64,000 nt of DNA from Nevskiaceae bacterium. GTDB taxonomy: Bacteria; Pseudomonadota; Gammaproteobacteria; Nevskiales; Nevskiaceae. The notes beneath the pieces were generated by a model. The model saw only the letters and a program-made list of their open reading frames with translations, was not told the DNA's origin and made no database searches. The DNA is taken from the NCBI GenBank assembly GCA_004297005.1, contig SCVA01000005.1, forward strand, positions 47,862-111,861, in the 5' to 3' direction. Shown here piece by piece: positions 1 to 8,050 of this stretch (position 1 is the stretch's first letter; the number at the start of each line of letters is the position of its first letter). The translations under genes were made by a program, and so were the position numbers.

Positions 1-154
1 CCACCGGAATTTCCAGCGCGTGGGCACCGAGCAGCACCGCCGACAGCAGCACCAGGAAGTGTTTCGGATGGCCCATCAGGATGAGTGCGAAGCCGGCGGC
101 GTAGACCGCCAGGAGGGTGAGGTTCTGGGCGATCCAGAAAGGTTTGCTGTTCAT
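1..154 (-). CDS. Partial small membrane protein (N-terminal part only)
   Basis: The reading frame opens with ATG at 152-154 and runs off the left edge of the window, so only about 51 residues are visible. They begin MNSKPFWIAQNLTLLAVYAA and continue as two hydrophobic stretches (roughly residues 10-27 and 32-48), which suggests an integral membrane protein. The gene starts 31 bp after the stop of the sulfatase-like gene on the same strand, so the two may be co-transcribed. I do not recognise the family and the C-terminus is missing. Confidence 0.5.
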   Translation of the reverse strand, partial: MNSKPFWIAQNLTLLAVYAAGFALILMGHPKHFLVLLSAVLLGAHALEIPV

Positions 155-185
155 GCGGGCGTAGGGTCGTGTGGGGAGGGAAGGA

Positions 186-1922
186 TCAGGACGCGGACTC
201 GGCTTCCAGCGGCACGAACAGCCGCATGAAGGCAATGAAGGCAAGCTTGTTGCCGCTGCCCATCTCGAACTCCCGGGCGATGGTGAGGCCGGGGCTGCGC
301 AGCTTGGCGAGCATTTCCTTGAACACCTGCGCCGGCACCCGCACCACCAGATCGGCGTCCGGCGCCGCCGCGCCGGGCGGCAGGATTTCGCTGGCGCCGC
401 GGCGGACGATGTAGGTCCAGCTCTCGGCGACATCGGTGAACTCGAAGCGCACGGTGGTGACGCGTTCGCCGGCCGCCTCGGCGTCGAGGTTGACCGCCAT
501 GCCGTCGAAGAAGGTCGACAGCGGCATGTTGGCCAGCATCTCCGGCGTCGGCGTCACCGCGCGATCCGGCAAGGGGTAGTCGCCGCGCAGCTCGTGCCAG
601 GCCACCAGATACCAGTGCCGGGCATTGGGATTGCTCTCGGCCTCGCCCAGCGCCTTGAGCGCCGCCAGTCGCGCCTCCTTCACCTGGGCCGCCTCGGGCC
701 TCAGGCGCAGGGCCGCGCCGCTCAGCTCCAGCACCCATTGCCAGTCGCGGTTGGCGGCGGCGGCGGCAATCGCCGTGTCCATCGCGGCGGCGCCACCCGC
801 CAGCGCCTGCAGACGCTCGGCCTGCTGGGTCGGCGGCAGCGGATGCAATTGCTCCGGCCGGCCGTCGAACCAGCCGAGATTGCCGCCATAGAGGCTCTTC
901 GCGCTCCAGCCCGGCTTGCCGTAGAACTCCTGAAGAAATGGCGAGGCGGCGAGATGCGCCGGCAGCTTGATGCGCTCGGCGAGCTCGTCCGGCAACAGGC
1001 CGATGTTCATCAACCGGATGGTCTGGTCGTGGACGTAGCGGATGGCGTCACGGTAGTCGGTGAGCGTGTCGTAGATCGTCTGCTCGCCAGACAGCGGCCG
1101 GGTATGGCTGGGCACCAGCACCGCCGGGCGCAGCGCACGCATGCGGTCCAGGCTCGCCGCCCACTTCTTGGGATCGCGGAAGCCGGTGCCCCGAATGGTG
1201 TAGAGGTTGGGGAAGGCGTGGTAGAGGTTGTCGCCGGGCAGCAGGATCTTGCGCTCCGGCAGCCAGACGAAAATCTGGTCGTCGGTCTCGCCCGGTGCGT
1301 GCACCAACTGGAAGTGGATGCCGGCGACGCTGTCGTCCAGCGTGTCGCGGAAGGTCTTGGTCGGCCGCAGGATGTTGACCGTGCTGCCCTCGTGGATGTC
1401 CAGCGCGCCGCCGATGCCGACATTCAGCAGCTCGTCCGGGCTCAGGCCCCAGCCGTACATGCGCAGCGAGCGCTGGGTGATGATCGGCTGCAGCTCGGAG
1501 CTGATCTTGTCCATGTTGCGCGCGACGTCTTCCTGGGCATAGATCGGCACCGTCGCGCCCGCCGGAATGAAGGCCGAGGCGCCGCCAATGTGGTCCGGGT
1601 GCGAGTGGGTGTAGACGACGGCCTTGACCGGCTTGTCCGAGACTTTCGCGAATTCCGCCGCCACCGCCTTGGCCGACTCCACCGACTCCATGGTGTCCAC
1701 CACAATGGCGCCGTCCTCGCCTTCGATGAGGATGGAGTTGGCGATGCCGAAGCCCACCGCCACCCAGACGCCGGGCGCTGCCTCGATCACTGAGCGGCGG
1801 AATTCCTGGCTGTGCTCGGCCAGGGCCTGGGGCGTAGCCACCGGCGGCGCGGCGGCCGGCTTGGGCTTGCCACAGGCGGTCAGACTCAACAGGGCCACGG
1901 CGGCGGCCACTCCTAGCTTCAT
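186..1922 (-). CDS. Alkyl/aryl-sulfatase-type metallo-beta-lactamase lipoprotein
   Basis: This is a 578-residue protein. A lipoprotein signal ends in LTAC with Cys17 as the likely lipidated residue. The metallo-beta-lactamase zinc motif THSHPDH is at residues 105-111, and the architecture (hydrolase domain, helical dimerisation segment, SCP2-like C-terminal domain from about residue 450) is that of SdsA1/BDS1-type alkylsulfatases. Those enzymes release sulfate from alkyl sulfates such as SDS; substrate here is inferred only from family. It is somewhat shorter than the roughly 650-residue SdsA1. A good Shine-Dalgarno (GAGGAG) lies 6 nt before the ATG. The upstream gene on the same strand encodes another lipoprotein, so the pair may act together in the envelope. 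Confidence 0.85.
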   Translation of the reverse strand: MKLGVAAAVALLSLTACGKPKPAAAPPVATPQALAEHSQEFRRSVIEAAPGVWVAVGFGIANSILIEGEDGAIVVDTMESVESAKAVAAEFAKVSDKPVKAVVYTHSHPDHIGGASAFIPAGATVPIYAQEDVARNMDKISSELQPIITQRSLRMYGWGLSPDELLNVGIGGALDIHEGSTVNILRPTKTFRDTLDDSVAGIHFQLVHAPGETDDQIFVWLPERKILLPGDNLYHAFPNLYTIRGTGFRDPKKWAASLDRMRALRPAVLVPSHTRPLSGEQTIYDTLTDYRDAIRYVHDQTIRLMNIGLLPDELAERIKLPAHLAASPFLQEFYGKPGWSAKSLYGGNLGWFDGRPEQLHPLPPTQQAERLQALAGGAAAMDTAIAAAAANRDWQWVLELSGAALRLRPEAAQVKEARLAALKALGEAESNPNARHWYLVAWHELRGDYPLPDRAVTPTPEMLANMPLSTFFDGMAVNLDAEAAGERVTTVRFEFTDVAESWTYIVRRGASEILPPGAAAPDADLVVRVPAQVFKEMLAKLRSPGLTIAREFEMGSGNKLAFIAFMRLFVPLEAESAS

Positions 1923-1995
1923 GCTGTCTCCTCAGCGGCTGGATTCTTGGTTTGCGGCTCGCAGTGTGCCGCAAGACGGCGGTGCTCGCCGCGCC

Positions 1996-3384
1996 TCAGG
2001 GCGCGCCGGTGGCAGCAAGCACGGCGTCCGGATTCACCGGGCAGCCCAGCCGCTCGAACTCCGCCCGGCCGTAGTGCCGGCCTTCGGGGTAGTAGGCGCC
2101 CAGCACCTCGCGCTCGTGCGCGCCGGAAGGGCCGGGAATGTTCTGGATCGCCTCGGCGAATTCGCCGCGCGGCAGCATGTGCCGATAGATCAGCAGGCTG
2201 TTGCTGAACGGGCCCCAGTTGAGCCAGTTCACGCCGCACTCGGCGATGGCATTGGCCGGCCGGTCCTGCGCGCGGCTGACCAGGATGATCGCGCGCTCGC
2301 CCTGCACGCGCTGCACCTGCTCGTCGTAGAGGCAGTCGATGTAGCGCTGGCTGTTGACCTCGTTGCTGCACAGGCTCCAGTAGCGCAGCTGGCCGTCGCC
2401 CATCACCGGCTCGCCGTCGCGGGTCTGCGGCGTGGTCGGCATGCGCGCCACCAGCACCCCGACCTCGCCCAAGCTCTGGCTGAGGCTGGCGGTCATGTAG
2501 CTGTTGTGGACATTGCTGGCGAAGCCGCCGCTGTTGCTGGTGCTCTGCCCCAGCGCGCCGGACAGCAGCGGGCCGAGCAGCGGCACTGCGTCCAGACGGT
2601 GCGACTGCGAGCTGAGCAGATCGAAGAACTTCAGCCAGCGCAGCTCCGGAAACGCCGCGAGATTGGGCTGGATCTCGACGGGGGGATCGAGGCCATTGAG
2701 CAGCGCCGCCGCCGGCACCGTCGGCAGCCGCTCGAGCGCCGAGCAGGCTTCGCTGCCGCGCAACACCGCGCCGCCAGCCAGCGGCAGCGCCACCTGCGGC
2801 AGACCGACCCCGCCACTGAGGTCATAACCGGCGTCCTCGACATAAACGCGGTAGATCACCACCGCCAGCGGCGAGGGCAGGCGCTGCTCGCCCGCGGCGA
2901 GAAAGCTGTAGAGCGTGTTGGGCTCGCGCTGCGCGGGGTTCTGCGGCGGTACGGCGGCGATCACCCGCACGCGGTAGTCGCGCGCGCCGGCGTCGCGGCG
3001 GGCGCCGACCGCGAACGGCTGTACCGAGCCCGGCTGCGGCGCGATCTCGACATCGGCCAGCGCGTCGCTCGGCTCCAGGCGCGGGTTGTAGAGATTGAAG
3101 GAGGCATAGCGGGCGTGCGGGTAGCGGCCTACCAGCCACAGTTCGCCGCCCGGCGGGATCGGCAGCGCAGCGACCCAATAGGTCGCGGCGCGATCGGGGT
3201 AGAGGATGTTGAGCAGGTTGGCATCGCTGCGCAGCAACCAGACGCAGTCGCGCGGCAGCTCGGCAGCACTGGCCTGCGGTGCGTGCGAGCTGGCGCCAGC
3301 AGCCGTAGCGGGATCGGCGGATTGCACACAGGCCGCCAGTAGTCCAGACAGCACGGCCACGCCCAGCAACCAGGCTCCACGCAT
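1996..3384 (-). CDS. Conserved hypothetical lipoprotein
   Basis: The 462-residue product starts with a lipoprotein signal (LLAAC, Cys19), so it is probably anchored in the envelope. I recognise no catalytic motif. The middle contains many aromatic and proline-rich beta-like segments, and there are scattered Cys residues (for example SEAC, SLCSNE, IDCLYD, AECG) that could form disulfides. The start is well supported by GGGAGGAGAG just upstream of the ATG. The gene lies 73 bp upstream of the alkylsulfatase-like gene on the same strand, so a joint transcript is plausible. Function is unknown. Confidence 0.75.
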   Translation of the reverse strand: MRGAWLLGVAVLSGLLAACVQSADPATAAGASSHAPQASAAELPRDCVWLLRSDANLLNILYPDRAATYWVAALPIPPGGELWLVGRYPHARYASFNLYNPRLEPSDALADVEIAPQPGSVQPFAVGARRDAGARDYRVRVIAAVPPQNPAQREPNTLYSFLAAGEQRLPSPLAVVIYRVYVEDAGYDLSGGVGLPQVALPLAGGAVLRGSEACSALERLPTVPAAALLNGLDPPVEIQPNLAAFPELRWLKFFDLLSSQSHRLDAVPLLGPLLSGALGQSTSNSGGFASNVHNSYMTASLSQSLGEVGVLVARMPTTPQTRDGEPVMGDGQLRYWSLCSNEVNSQRYIDCLYDEQVQRVQGERAIILVSRAQDRPANAIAECGVNWLNWGPFSNSLLIYRHMLPRGEFAEAIQNIPGPSGAHEREVLGAYYPEGRHYGRAEFERLGCPVNPDAVLAATGAP

Positions 3385-3456
3385 TTCTCTCTCCTCCCGC
3401 TTGTTATCTTGCCAGTCTAGGGCCTGCTGACCCTGCGGGGGGCGTGGCGACGAGAC

Positions 3457-3990
3457 TCAGCCTCCGCTGGCGGCGTGTCGGTTCTTGACCCGCACGTAGT
3501 GCTCGGCGGAGTACTTCAGCGAGGCGCGTTCGTCCTCGCTCAAGGGCCGCACCTTGGCCAGCGGATTGCCACGGTAGAGATGACCCGACTCCAGGCGCTT
3601 ACCCGGCGGCACCAGCGAGCCGGCGGCGAGCAGCACCTCGTCCTCGATCACCGCCTGGTCCATGACGATGCTGCCCATGCCGATCAGCACGCGGTTGCCG
3701 ATGGTGCAGGCGTGCAGGATCACGCCATGTCCGACGGTCACGTCTTCGCCGATCTCCAGCCCGATGCCGCCGGGCGTGTAGGGGCCGTCGTGGGTGACGT
3801 GCAGGCAGGCGTTGTCCTGCACATTGCTGCGCGCGCCGATGCGGATGCGGTTGACGTCGCCGCGCACGGTGGCCAGCGGCCAGATGCTGCTGTCCTCGCC
3901 CAACTGCACGTCGCCGATCAGCTGCGCGGACTCATCCACCCAGGCGCCCTCGGCCAGTTGCGGGCGGATGCCCTCGAAGGCGCGGATCAA
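3457..3990 (-). CDS. Gamma-carbonic anhydrase-like hexapeptide-repeat protein (YrdA/PaaY type)
   Basis: The 177-residue product is a left-handed beta-helix protein of the gamma-carbonic anhydrase family. Visible landmarks are IWPLATVRGDV, the LHVTHDG segment (His67) and VGHGVILH (His88 and His93); these histidines correspond to the zinc ligands of the family. Most homologues start a few residues before this first beta-helix turn. I therefore chose the TTG at 3988-3990, which overlaps the stop of the upstream esterase gene in a TTGA arrangement, rather than an in-frame start 228 bp further upstream inside that gene. Whether it hydrates CO2 or acts as an acyltransferase-like protein cannot be told from sequence. 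Confidence 0.85.
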   Translation of the reverse strand: MIRAFEGIRPQLAEGAWVDESAQLIGDVQLGEDSSIWPLATVRGDVNRIRIGARSNVQDNACLHVTHDGPYTPGGIGLEIGEDVTVGHGVILHACTIGNRVLIGMGSIVMDQAVIEDEVLLAAGSLVPPGKRLESGHLYRGNPLAKVRPLSEDERASLKYSAEHYVRVKNRHAASGG

Positions 3991-4880
3991 GGCCGCGGCT
4001 CCGCGGCGGGCAAGGTCGGCGGCAGCGGGTCCGGCTTCAGGCCGCTCTTGCGCAGCACGAAGTCCTTCACATAGGTCATCACGTCCGACTGCCCTTGCAG
4101 CGGCTGACTCAGGGTGGCGACGATCCAGCCGTGGGTCATCTTCGGGTAGATCACCGTCTCCACCGGCCCGCCGGCGGCGCGGACCTTGGCGGCGAAGTTG
4201 CGGGTGTTCTTTGGCCACACCGACTCGTCGTTCTCGCCGTGCAGCAGCAGCAGCGGCGGATTGCGGCCGTCGACATGGTTGATCGGCTGGGTATCGGCGT
4301 AGCGCTCCGGCGGGCCGAACATGTCCTTGAGGTCGGGATCAGTGATCGGCATGAAGTCGTAGGGTCCAGCCAGACCGATCATCCCGGACAGCCAGAGCCG
4401 CGAACCGCCCACCGCCGACAGATAGGACTCGTCGGCGGCCAGCATCGCCGCGTTGTAGGCACCCGCGGAGTGCCCCATCACGAATACCCGGCCAACGTCG
4501 CCACCATACCGGGCGGCGTTTTCGTGGGCCCAGCGGACCGCCTGCGCGGAATCCTCGACAAAGGCCGGGAACTTCACCTGCGGATACAGTCGGTAGTCGG
4601 GCAACACCGCGACGAAGCCCTGCTTGGCTAGGGCGGCGCCGACGAATTCGTACAGGTCCTTGCTGCCCTCGCTCCAGCGGCCGCCGTAGAAAAACACCAC
4701 CACCGGCGCATTCTGGCTGCCGTAGGGGGTGTAAACGTCCAGCTTCAGATTCTGCGCAGGGGCATAGACGATGTTGGTGGAACGGCTATAACCGTTCGTC
4801 GGTGTGAGGCCATTGAGCAATTGCTGACCGGAGCAGCCTCCGAGCAGGCCAGTCAGGGCCGAAAGCAGGCCAATACGCAT
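3987..4880 (-). CDS. Alpha/beta-hydrolase, carboxylesterase-like lipoprotein
   Basis: The 297-residue product has a short lipoprotein signal (LLGGC, Cys16) followed by an alpha/beta-hydrolase domain. The oxyanion-hole region is VVFFYGGRW, the nucleophile elbow is GHSAGA with Ser138, and a candidate acid (ENDESVW) and the base His (MTHGW) follow near the C-terminus. This fits the esterase/lipase branch that includes kynurenine formamidase-like and BD-FAE-type enzymes; substrate unknown. I chose the ATG at 4880 because GGAG lies 7 nt upstream, although an in-frame ATG exists at 4916. Its stop overlaps the start of the carbonic anhydrase-like gene, implying translational coupling. Confidence 0.8.
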   Translation of the reverse strand: MRIGLLSALTGLLGGCSGQQLLNGLTPTNGYSRSTNIVYAPAQNLKLDVYTPYGSQNAPVVVFFYGGRWSEGSKDLYEFVGAALAKQGFVAVLPDYRLYPQVKFPAFVEDSAQAVRWAHENAARYGGDVGRVFVMGHSAGAYNAAMLAADESYLSAVGGSRLWLSGMIGLAGPYDFMPITDPDLKDMFGPPERYADTQPINHVDGRNPPLLLLHGENDESVWPKNTRNFAAKVRAAGGPVETVIYPKMTHGWIVATLSQPLQGQSDVMTYVKDFVLRKSGLKPDPLPPTLPAAEPRP

Positions 4881-4978
4881 CCAAAATCTCCGAAACACAG
4901 GCGATCTCTCCAGCAACGGGGCTCAACAGCGGCAACACCAACTATGCCTGCTTACGCTTGGCAATGGCGGGCGGAGGC

Positions 4979-5010
4979 AAAAAAAGAAGGCCCTCCTTGT
5001 GGGAGGGCCT
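4979..5010 (-). terminator. Rho-independent terminator (minus strand)
   Basis: A perfect 9-bp stem (4988-4996 with 5002-5010, loop TTGTG) is followed on the minus strand by seven consecutive T residues (A-run at 4979-4985 on the plus strand). It lies about 100 bp upstream of the esterase start, so it cannot terminate that gene. It must end a transcript coming from the 5.0-5.4 kb gap, where no convincing protein gene is present on the minus strand. Confidence 0.75.
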
Positions 5011-5180
5011 AAGCGGAACGGTCAAACCGTCTGGGAAGGACGGTAGGGATGAATTGCCTTGGGGAGGGCGTCAAGACCGTTCCGAAGGGAACGTTGATAG
5101 TTGAGCGCATCGCACACTGTCTCGTGCTTTTACGATGCTGCTCAGAGCCAAATGGTCGCAGAAAAGTTCATTCAATGACA
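4979..5180 (-). ncRNA. Candidate structured small RNA in the 4881-5461 gap
   Basis: The gap between the esterase and oligopeptidase A genes (about 580 bp, visibly AT-richer than its surroundings) has no convincing protein gene. Its left part is rich in complementary arms: a 10-bp perfect inverted repeat (5014-5023 with 5075-5084), an internal 6-bp stem (5026-5031 with 5039-5044) and a further 6-bp stem (5107-5112 with 5133-5138). All precede the minus-strand terminator at 4979-5010. That is the layout expected for a trans-acting or regulatory RNA read leftward. The 5-prime end is not defined; a promoter could not be assigned. I do not match it to 6S, SRP, RNase P or tmRNA. Confidence 0.35.
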
Positions 5181-5461
5181 AATCCTTCTGTCTGCCGCCC
5201 AACGGCGGCGGCCGGGTCAGTGCAAGCTGAAGCCCGAAAGGCAATTTTCAATGGCTTGTTTCTGTTTATTTTTCATACGCTTATATGCAGACCTGAAACC
5301 TGTCACGAAATTCACATTTAGCTCCGCAGGTCGATAAAAATTTTTGCACACACCGTTCATAATTACTGAATTCAAGCTCCGGCAGGCCCGCCTGCCTTGC
5401 AAGCAGGCCCGGCCGTCTCCATCGTTTTCTTCCTTACTTTCATCACCCGTGAGCGCCTGCC

Positions 5462-7495
5462 GTGCCCATCGCACAAGAATTCCCCGCCTTTGACCGCCTG
5501 CGCCCGGAGAACGCCACTCAGGAGCTGGACGCGGTTCTGTCCCGTAACCGGCAGGAACTGAACCAACTGCTTAGCCGGCGGGAACATCGCTGGGAAACCC
5601 TGGTGGAGCCGCTGGAAGAAATGGGTGATCGCTTGTCGCGCGTCTGGGGGCCGATCTCCCACCTGTTCGGGGTCTGGAGCACGCCGGAATGGCGGGCTGC
5701 TTACAACGCCGGCCTCCCCAAGGTCACCGAGTACGGCGTCGAGGTCTCGCAGAACGAGGCGCTGTTCCAGGCCTATCGCTCGCTGGCCGACAGTCCGGCA
5801 TTCGCGAACTACTCCCCAACCCGCCGCAAGCTGGTGGAAGACGCCCTGCGCGACTTCAAGCTATCTGGCATCGCCTTGCCGCCAGAGCAAAAGGAGCGCT
5901 TCAAGGCCATCAGCCTGCGTCTGTCGGAGCTGCAGGCCAAGTTCGAGGAAAACGTCATGGACTGCGTCCAGGCCTGGCAGTGCCTGGTCGCCGAGGAGTC
6001 CGAGCTGAATGGCATGACCGAAGACGCCAAGTCCGCCGCCCGCGCCAAGGCGCGCGACAAGGGGCTGGACGGCTGGCTGCTGACACTCGACTTCCCCAGC
6101 TATGACGCAGTGACCACCCGGTGCCGCAACCGGGCTCTGCGCCAGAAGCTCTACGAGGCCTACGCCACCCGTGCCAGCGAGGTCGGCCCGCACGAGCCCT
6201 GCCACGACAACAGCGCGTTGATGAGCGAGATTCTGGCACTGCGGCGGGAAGAGGCAGAGCTGCTCGGCTATCCGGACTACGCGGCGCTGTCGCTGGCCAC
6301 CAAGATGGCGGACTCGCCGGAGGAGGTCGAGCAGTTTCTGCACGAACTGGCGCGCAAGGCGCGCCCGCGCGCCCTGCAGGAGCTGGACGAACTGCGGCAG
6401 CTCGCGGCGGCCGACGGCGTCAACGAGCTGCAGGCCTGGGATACCGCCTATTACTCGGAGCAGCTCAGGGAAAAGACCCTGGGCCTGTCCGACGAGGCGC
6501 TGCGCCCCTACTTTCCTTTCCCGCAGGTGCTGCGCGGCATGTTCGATCTGGTCGAACGCCTGTTCGGCGTCCGCATCGCGCCGCTGGAAGGCGTGTCGAC
6601 CTGGCACCCGGATGTCAGCGTCTACTCCCTGGCCCATGCCGATGGCGAGTGGATTGGCGCTTTCTACCTGGACCCCTATTCGCGTCCGGAAACGAAGCGT
6701 GGTGGCGCCTGGATGGACGAGTGCATCGGCCGGCGTCGGCTGGCAGTCGGCGGTCTGCAGCTACCGGTGGCCTATCTGGTCTGCAACTTCACCCCGCCCC
6801 AGCCCGGCCAGCCAGCGCTGCTGACCCATGACGAAGTGCTGACCCTGTTCCACGAATTCGGCCACGGCCTGCACCACCTGCTGACCCGCGTCGAGGAAGG
6901 CGCCCTGGCCGGCATCCGCGGCGTCGAATGGGACGCGGTCGAGTTGCCCAGCCAGTTCATGGAGAACTGGTGCTACGAGCCCAGCACCCTCAAGCTTTTT
7001 GCCCGCCACTGGCAAACTGGCGAACCCATGCCGGACGCGATGATCGAGCAACTGCGGGCGGATCGTCGCTTCCAGTCGGGTCTGGCCACGCTGCGGCAAG
7101 TGGAGTTCGCGCTGTTTGACCTGAGCCTGCATCGTGACGCGCAGACGCCCAGCAGCCAGCGTCTGCTGGAACTGCTGAATACCATCCGCGACGAGGTTTC
7201 AGTGTTGAAACCACCGGCCTTGAATCGCATGCCCTGGAGTTTCGGCCATATCTTTGCCGGCGGTTATGCAGCGGGTTATTACAGCTATAAATGGGCCGAA
7301 GTTCTCTCCTCCGACGCTTTCGCGGCATTCGAGGAGGCCGGCTTTACCCAGGAAGTTGGGCATCGTTTCCGCGATGCCATCCTCGCCGCCGGCGGTTCAC
7401 GGCCGGCCATGGGCAATTTCGTCGAATTCCGAGGCCGAAAACCGGTGGTGGAACCGCTATTGCGGCATTCCGGCCTTTTGGAACCCAGCGAATAG
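5462..7495 (+). CDS. prlC: Oligopeptidase A (M3 family zinc metallopeptidase)
   Basis: The 677-residue cytoplasmic enzyme carries the M3 zinc signature LFHEFGHGLHH, with His464 and His468 as zinc ligands and Glu465 catalytic. The third ligand region is EWDAVELPSQF shortly after. Length and end-to-end organisation match oligopeptidase A (OpdA/PrlC), which degrades short peptides, including cleaved signal peptides. The start is a GTG at 5462 chosen because the N-terminus aligns with the family pattern (FPAFDRLRPE); no strong Shine-Dalgarno is visible. The next gene downstream is the H-NS-like gene, 92 bp away. Confidence 0.95.
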   Translation: MPIAQEFPAFDRLRPENATQELDAVLSRNRQELNQLLSRREHRWETLVEPLEEMGDRLSRVWGPISHLFGVWSTPEWRAAYNAGLPKVTEYGVEVSQNEALFQAYRSLADSPAFANYSPTRRKLVEDALRDFKLSGIALPPEQKERFKAISLRLSELQAKFEENVMDCVQAWQCLVAEESELNGMTEDAKSAARAKARDKGLDGWLLTLDFPSYDAVTTRCRNRALRQKLYEAYATRASEVGPHEPCHDNSALMSEILALRREEAELLGYPDYAALSLATKMADSPEEVEQFLHELARKARPRALQELDELRQLAAADGVNELQAWDTAYYSEQLREKTLGLSDEALRPYFPFPQVLRGMFDLVERLFGVRIAPLEGVSTWHPDVSVYSLAHADGEWIGAFYLDPYSRPETKRGGAWMDECIGRRRLAVGGLQLPVAYLVCNFTPPQPGQPALLTHDEVLTLFHEFGHGLHHLLTRVEEGALAGIRGVEWDAVELPSQFMENWCYEPSTLKLFARHWQTGEPMPDAMIEQLRADRRFQSGLATLRQVEFALFDLSLHRDAQTPSSQRLLELLNTIRDEVSVLKPPALNRMPWSFGHIFAGGYAAGYYSYKWAEVLSSDAFAAFEEAGFTQEVGHRFRDAILAAGGSRPAMGNFVEFRGRKPVVEPLLRHSGLLEPSE

Positions 7496-7587
7496 CCCGT
7501 TTGTAAACTCCCGTTTCAATTTCATTCAAATTGCCGCAAAATGAGGCGTCGCAAGCCGCGGCGCTCACCAAATTATTGAATTCGGCC

Positions 7588-7917
7588 ATGAACGAACTCG
7601 AAAAACTCTCTCTTGAAGAATTACTGAGCCTGCAGCAGCGGGTTGCCACGGAAATCGACAGCCGCCGTTCGGCCGAGAAAGCCAAGGCCCAGCAGGAAAT
7701 CCTGGCTCTAGCCAGTCGTTACGGCCTCGCCGTCCAGTTCGCGGGGGGCAGCGCTGCCACCAAAGCCGCCAAGCCCAAGAGCAGCGGCACCGTGGCGCCC
7801 AAGTACCGCCACCCGCAGGACGCGTCGCTGACCTGGACCGGCCGCGGCCGCTCGCCGGTCTGGGTCGCCGAGTGGAAGACCAAGCATGGCTCGCTGGACG
7901 GCATCACCATCAAATAG
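7588..7917 (+). CDS. H-NS family nucleoid-associated protein
   Basis: The 109-residue product has a helical N-terminal oligomerisation region (starting MNELEKLSLEELLSLQQRV) and a C-terminal H-NS DNA-binding motif, YRHPQDASLTWTGRGRSPVW, which contains the GRGR core that binds the minor groove of AT-rich DNA. It probably acts as a xenogeneic silencer. I chose the ATG at 7588 because it gives the usual H-NS length; a TTG 57 bp upstream would add an unusual extension. The 90 bp before the gene is AT-rich (7498-7587), consistent with autoregulation, which is typical for the family. Confidence 0.9.
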   Translation: MNELEKLSLEELLSLQQRVATEIDSRRSAEKAKAQQEILALASRYGLAVQFAGGSAATKAAKPKSSGTVAPKYRHPQDASLTWTGRGRSPVWVAEWKTKHGSLDGITIK

Positions 7918-7994
7918 GCGAGTGAACCCTTGGCGACCCTGGCTCGCGAGCACGGCGATGCCACCGGTCGGACTTGGTTCTTCCGCAAGCAGGC

Positions 7995-8028
7995 AATAAA
8001 AAACCGCGCCTAGGCGCGGTTTTTTATT
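7995..8028. terminator. Bidirectional rho-independent terminator
   Basis: A perfect 34-bp palindrome centred on CCTAGG, with a GC-rich stem flanked by A6 on one side and T6 on the other, lies between the H-NS-like gene (plus strand) and rho (minus strand). It can terminate both convergent transcripts. Confidence 0.9.
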
Positions 8029-8050
8029 GGTCGGGATTCCGAAGCCCGGA

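Noticed and set aside
171..1793. A 540-codon open frame on the plus strand
   Set aside because: It is antisense to the alkylsulfatase-like gene, rich in His/Arg/Gly as expected for GC-rich shadow frames, with no recognisable domain.
5217..5474. An 85-codon minus-strand frame in the gap before oligopeptidase A
   Set aside because: No recognisable domain and no clear ribosome site; it overlaps the prlC upstream region.
7531..7587. TTG start extending the H-NS-like protein by 19 residues
   Set aside because: The extension is not H-NS-like and the ATG at 7588 gives the usual N-terminus.
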